Below, piece by piece: positions 36,386-40,000 of a DNA stretch of 40,000 nt. Origin of the DNA: Symbiodinium natans (lineage: Eukaryota > Sar > Dinophyceae > Suessiales > Symbiodiniaceae); the NCBI GenBank assembly GCA_905221605.1, contig CAJNDS010002255.1, positions 415,001-455,000 of the forward strand. The letters are read 5' to 3'. Both the position numbers and the translations under genes were made by a program. Numbering within the stretch: position 1 is the first letter of the stretch; every line of letters starts with the position of its first letter. The notes beneath the pieces are model-generated. The model worked only from the letters and a program-made list of their open reading frames with translations. It ran no database searches and had not been told where the DNA came from.

Positions 36386-39300
36386 CAGGCCTGCTCCGCG
36401 TGCGTTGGGGCTTGGGAGTGTTTCGGGGTTTAGGGTTTAGGGGCCAAAATCACGCACGTTCAGCATATGGCCGGCGACATACCAATGACTCGTTGTGCAA
36501 GCTGAAGTGGCTTATGAAGACCCAGCAGGCAACATGCTTATGCCGAGGGACCCGCAAACGAAGCTAGCAGTGCTCAGCTTCTTGAACCCGAGCTCTACAC
36601 CGGATATAACGCTCTCGGGCTCTTACGGTAAGGCCAGAGAGTACCAGCATTCTAAAGCGCCAAACGTTGATCAGCAGTGAGCTGGTAATTTCTTGGTTTA
36701 CCAACTGCGTCACAACTGTCTTCGACTCGTTGAAGTACTACGGTGAAGAGACTTGCTTAAGGTTTAGGGCTTACTGAGGGAGACTTGGGAATAGTTGTTA
36801 GTTTTCGGGTACTGCCACTCCTGACAAGCAGCTAAATTATTGTTAGGGTTCCAAGTCCAGAATAGCTTAGGGCTTGTTAGGTTTAGCATCCTGCAATTTG
36901 CATTCTTGCAAGTCCCAGGCGATGGGCGGCGACGATTCCTTCAGTTTGCGTGCAGTTCGCCGCCGGCGCACGGCATTGGAAGTGCAGCCACTTGCGCCTT
37001 CCTACACTGTAGTGTCGATGAATGCCTGCAGACCATAGGCTTCGAGTCATCCACCAGGCTTTGGTAACTTAAAAAAGGGATGCTTTCAAAGCAGTGTCTC
37101 TCAGGCTATGGCATTCGCGACAAGAGCCTGCAAACGATAACAAACGAACGGCAGCAGCAGCAATCCAAGGTATGGCCGACCAATCCCCTAAACCCCTAAA
37201 ACCCAGTACGGGCGACCCTAAACTTCGTTTGCGGGAGACAAAAAGCAGGGGTTTGCAGCACGCGGGCAGCTGCAAGTGGATACCTGCGTGCTGTGCCGCT
37301 GACGAAGCCCACTTGCAAATTGTGCTGGGCTATGGAGAGTATTATCTCCAAGGCTTCAGTGGGTTTCTTGGGTCCTGCAGCTCTCCCCACGGCAGAGACT
37401 TTTTCCAGCTTGCCAACATATGTGCAATGTTGGCTCTTGTGGCATTGGCCTCGTGTAGGAGAAGGCTGCTTTCGAGATGCTGTGGAGGGTGGTGGACAGA
37501 GACAGCCACAGGTGTTCAGAATTCCAGCGGCTAGTTCCTGCAAGCATCCAGGTCGCGCGACAAAAATCCGAAATGTGGACTATGGGATCCTGAATCACCT
37601 CAGATGCTGAATTCTACATCCTTAACCATGTTGTTTCTAGGATGCAAAAAATGTCCCATCTCTTTCTGTCGATACCTCCGCTGCAGGCATCGTGAAAGGG
37701 CGAGCCTGGCATCCCACTTTTCCGACATTTCACGTACGTCTTGGGCCGTCCTCCCGGTTTAGGGTTTAGGGTTTAGGGTTAGGGTTTAGGGTTTAGGGTT
37801 TAGGGTTTAGGGTTTAGGGTTTAGGGTTTAGGGTTTAGGGTTTAGGGTTTAGGGTTTAGGGTTTAGGGTTTAGGGTTTAGGGTTTAGGGTTTAGGGTTTA
37901 GGGTTCCCATCTGCGGAAGACTCCCATGCAGCACTTCCGCTGGAGAGTTCTATGCTGTGAGCTCTTGTTTTTTGGCTTAGATTGCATGGGTTGAGAAAAT
38001 GACCCTAAACCCTAAAGCCTAAAGCCTAAACCCTAAACCCTAAACCCTAAACCCTAAGCCCTAAACCCTAAACCCTAAACCCTAAACCCTAAACCCTAAA
38101 CCCTAAACCCTAAACCCTAAACCCTAAACCCTAACCCTAAACCCCAGACCCTCAAGAACTTCTAGTGTTATCGGCTGTGTGCCAAGGGGCGCCCCCACAG
38201 CGCCGATGCAATTTGGGGCACCAGGCAGACCGAAGACTGGCGGCTTGGGTTTAGGGTTTAGGGTTTAGGGTTTAGGGTTTAGGGTTTAGGGTTTAGGGTT
38301 TAGGGTTTAGGGTTTAGGGTTCAGGGTTTAGGGTTTAGGGTTTAGGGTTTAGTGTTTAGGGTTTAGGGTTTAATTAGGGCATAGGGTTTAGGGTTTAGGG
38401 TTCAGGGTTTAGGGTTTCGGGCTTAGGGGCTTTCGGGGTTTTCGCTTTGGGGATTGTCAGGGTTTTAGAGGCTTAAGGGGTTCTGGGCGTTTTGGGCGTG
38501 CGGTGGTTTTAGTAGTGGCTTTAGAGGGGTTCCAGGCTTTGCTGGCTTTGCTGGCTTTAGGGGGCTTCAGAACCCTAAACCCTAAAGCCTAAACCCTAAA
38601 CCCTAAACCCTAAATCCTAAACCCTAAGCCCTAAACCCTGAACCCTAAACCCAAACCCTAAACCCGTTTTTTTTTTTAAGCTCAAATGTATGGTGTGGCT
38701 GGGATGCCAGCAGGGGTGGCGTGGCTTTGAGTTCCGGGGTTTGAGTTTGCTTAGGTTTTCGTGCGCCTAAAGCCTCCAGCCCGTATCCTCCAAGCGTTTA
38801 GAGGTTGAGTGCCATTTAGGGTTGAGTTTCACGGTGTCAGTGTATATCTCTCCAAATCGCTCAAATCCAGCAAAATCCTGCAACATACAAGTAGCATATC
38901 GCTTGGACCCGAAACGCAGAGCCCCTGCTCCTGCAAGCGCAGACCCTGAACTCAGGCGTAAACCTGGAACCTTCAACCCAAACCCTGAACCTCAGTGACA
39001 CCTGTCTTGCGGTGCACGCGCGGTTTCTGCCAGCATGCAGCTCGACAGGCATGGGCTTTGCAACCGGAATGCCGCACATGCTCCGGGCTCAGAGGTCCTG
39101 AGCATAGACCCCCAACCCCAAACAAAGCCGTGACATTCCGACGGCTGGGCATGGCGCACAATGGGTAACTCTCGCAATCTCACGATTCTCAGTACAGGAA
39201 CACCCAAAAGGGCAACCTGGGGCGCCCTGCTCAAACCCCTTATAGGATGTACATGTACATGCATATGCAAATGTATATGTATATGAATATGTATATGTAG

Positions 39301-39941
39301 ATGTAGATGTAGATGTAGATGTAGATTATATGGAAATGTATATGCATATGTATATGTATATGTATATGTATATATCTATATCTATATGTATCTATATCTA
39401 TATCAATAACACCCCTAAACCCTAAACTCGCCAAGCCCCATGCTTGAGGAATGCTCCAATGGCGGTTCCGCAGCTCCAGGTGCCAACTGTCGTTATGGGA
39501 GGCGCCGATCGCCGGTCTTTCTGTTCTGCGTTGCAAGGTTTAGGGTTTAGGGTTTAGGGTTTAGGGTTTAGGGTTTAGGGTTTAGGGTTTAGGGTTTAGG
39601 GTTTAGGGTTTAGGGACTTTAACTCAGTTTTAGGGGTTAGGTTTTCTTCATCTGCCGCGCGCTTGCCGGTGCTTCTTGCCACACGTGGCTATAATTCTCC
39701 CAGACTTCTGCAGGACCATCCCAAAGAACCACAAACCCGAAACCTTAAACCCAGGATTCCCTGGGTTTAGGGTTTGGGGTTTGTTTAGGGTTTAGGGTTT
39801 AGGGGGTCTGGGACTTGGTTTCGGGTTTCGGGTTCGTGCGTCTTTGATTGAGGGCCCGGTTCGCAACCCTTGTGCCGCACAGGTGCGCAACAGCTGCCAG
39901 GAATGCCAGTCCAACCAGGGTCGGGCACTTGGCGTGCTTAG
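36298..39941 (+). CDS. Gene 12: exon chain running to the window end
   Basis: Gene-level span. Exons or candidates are at 36298-36385, 36502-36627, 36919-37023 (or 37063), 37095-37169, 37249-37534 (frame disputed), 37641-37733, 37932-37989, 38166-38248, 38996-39094, 39449-39537 and 39883-39941. The last exons join in phase at 38248/38996 and 39094/39449. Predicted peptides look folded instead of low-complexity (Cys, Trp, aromatic residues), unlike genes 2-8. More than one gene may be present. Family not recognised. Confidence 0.45.
36502..36627 (+). CDS. Gene 12 exon: EVAYEDPAGNMLMPRDPQTK...
   Basis: The acceptor is TGTGCAAG|CT, the donor TACG|GTAAGG. 41 codons: LAVLSFLNPSSTPDITLSGS follows. 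Strong signals and good content. Confidence 0.65.
36919..37063 (+). CDS. Gene 12 exon, two frames possible
   Basis: The acceptor is GTCCCAG|GC. Frame 1 (DGRRRFLQFACSSPPAH..., open to 37067) fits the upstream phase. Frame 2 (AMGGDDSFSLRAVRRRRT..., GC donor after 37023) fits the downstream exon. Undecided. Confidence 0.45.
37095..37169 (+). CDS. Gene 12 exon: CLSGYGIRDKSLQTITNERQ...
   Basis: The acceptor is CAAAGCAG|TGT, the donor AAG|GTATGG. 25 codons, phase 0 to 0, ending QQQQSK. Confidence 0.55.
37249..37534 (+). CDS. Gene 12 region with overlapping open frames
   Basis: After AAAAGCAG|GGG two + frames are open for about 80 codons. One contains QIVLGYGEYYLQGFSGFLGS and a hydrophobic LANICAMLALVALASC, ending TAG at 37534. 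The other (KPTCKLCWAMESIISKASV...) ends with a GT donor after 37509 (CAG|GTGTTC) that fits the next exon. The - strand is open as well. Confidence 0.4.
37641..37733 (+). CDS. Gene 12 exon: DAKNVPSLSVDTSAAGIVKG...
   Basis: The acceptor is GTTTCTAG|GAT, the donor CAC|GTACGT. 31 codons, phase 0 to 0, ending RAWHPTFPTFH. An in-frame TAG at the acceptor fixes the start. Confidence 0.65.
37757..37903 (+). repeat. TTTAGGG array
   Basis: About 20 heptamers (one TTAGGG hexamer) on the donor side of the intron after 37733. Confidence 0.95.
37932..37989 (+). CDS. Gene 12 candidate exon: HFRWRVLCCELLFFGLDCMG
   Basis: The acceptor is CATGCAG|CAC, the donor ATGG|GTTGAG. Hydrophobic and Cys-rich. An alternative is an exon starting at 37981 (IAWVEK). 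Confidence 0.35.
38166..38248 (+). CDS. Gene 12 exon: CYRLCAKGRPHSADAIWGTR...
   Basis: The acceptor is ACTTCTAG|TGT, the donor CTTGG|GTTTAG given by the telomeric array. 27 codons plus 2 nt, continuing QTEDWRL. CCCTAAA lies upstream, TTTAGGG downstream. Confidence 0.65.
38996..39101 (+). CDS. Gene 12 exon: DTCLAVHARFLPACSSTGMG...
   Basis: The acceptor is ACCTCAG|T completes Gly. Either a TGA at 39099-39101 or a GT donor after 39094 (CAGAG|GTCCTG), which joins in phase to 39449. Confidence 0.6.
39243..39405. repeat. Hexamer microsatellite (ATGTAT/ATGTAG/ATCTAT)
   Basis: Blocks of ATGTATATG, ATGTAG and TATATC variants. The - strand frame across it (Ile-Tyr and His-Ile repeats) is an artefact. 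Confidence 0.95.
39449..39537 (+). CDS. Gene 12 exon: NAPMAVPQLQVPTVVMGGAD...
   Basis: The acceptor is GCTTGAG|G completes Arg; the donor CAAG|GTTTAG is supplied by the TTTAGGG array. 29 codons, ends RRSFCSALQ. Confidence 0.65.
39538..39616 (+). repeat. TTTAGGG array forming a donor site
   Basis: About 11 perfect heptamers beginning with the donor GT of exon 39449-39537. Confidence 0.95.
39883..39941 (+). CDS. Gene 12 exon: VRNSCQECQSNQGRALGVLR
   Basis: The acceptor is CCGCACAG|GTG, the donor CTTAG|GTCCCA. 19 codons plus 2 nt, phase 0 entry. A CxxC (CQEC) might bind a metal. The gene runs beyond the window. Confidence 0.6.
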
Positions 39942-39945
39942 GTCC

Positions 39946-40000
39946 CAAACCCTAAACCCTAAACCCTAAACCCTAAACCCTAAACCCTAAGCCCTAAACC
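39946..40000 (-). repeat. CCCTAAA array at the window end
   Basis: Tandem heptamers continuing past the end. Confidence 0.95.

Noticed and set aside
39240-39536. A 98-codon - strand frame with Ile-Tyr repeats
   Set aside because: It is a microsatellite translation antisense to a well-supported + exon at 39449.

Overview
The window looks like nuclear DNA of a dinoflagellate (an alveolate protist); the species cannot be told from the sequence. The reasons are: plant/alveolate-type telomeric heptamers (TTTAGGG/CCCTAAA) scattered through the whole 40 kb; very short exons (most 30-130 nt) with G/C-rich third positions; introns that often need GC or GA instead of GT as donor and end in AG, frequently AG|G; transposon-like elements with terminal inverted repeats inside introns; and closely spaced genes all on one strand. 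Every coding segment I can support lies on the + strand. No tRNA, rRNA, CRISPR or bacterial-type operon was seen.

Layout. 544-2777: eight short exons of an unrecognised gene. 2947-5470: an introner-like element, then about 2 kb of low-complexity DNA (a giant homopolymer hairpin, an AT-rich degenerate tandem array, TATG microsatellite). 5556-8085: a Glu/Lys-rich gene carrying a short 'KYG' module. 9296-15290: Lys/Glu/Asp-rich and Met/Pro/Gly-rich exons ending in a second copy of the same module, with a repeat-free island (13630-14200) holding overlapping frames. 15793-19783 and 20185-23082: Ser/Pro/Ala-rich exon chains, the second ending in a stop at 23082. 23234-26949: a new gene with a start codon and a stop. 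27036-27350: an intronless 104-residue gene in an island without telomeric repeats. 29317-33991: a gene with an unusually long run of phase-consistent junctions. 34399-35314: a compact three-exon gene. 35609-36055: two small open frames. 36298-40000: a further exon chain running off the window.

The main architectural observation is that most exons are flanked by CCCTAAA arrays upstream and TTTAGGG arrays downstream. Each intron is therefore bounded by a telomeric inverted repeat, and in several cases the TTTAGGG array itself supplies the donor (G|GTTTAG). Other introns carry short elements of at least six families with terminal inverted repeats (about 80-220 bp), resembling the introners known from dinoflagellates and other protists. 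Splice models come from splice-site motifs, reading phase and codon composition only. Transcript data would be needed to settle donor choice at many junctions, and gene boundaries between chains are provisional.
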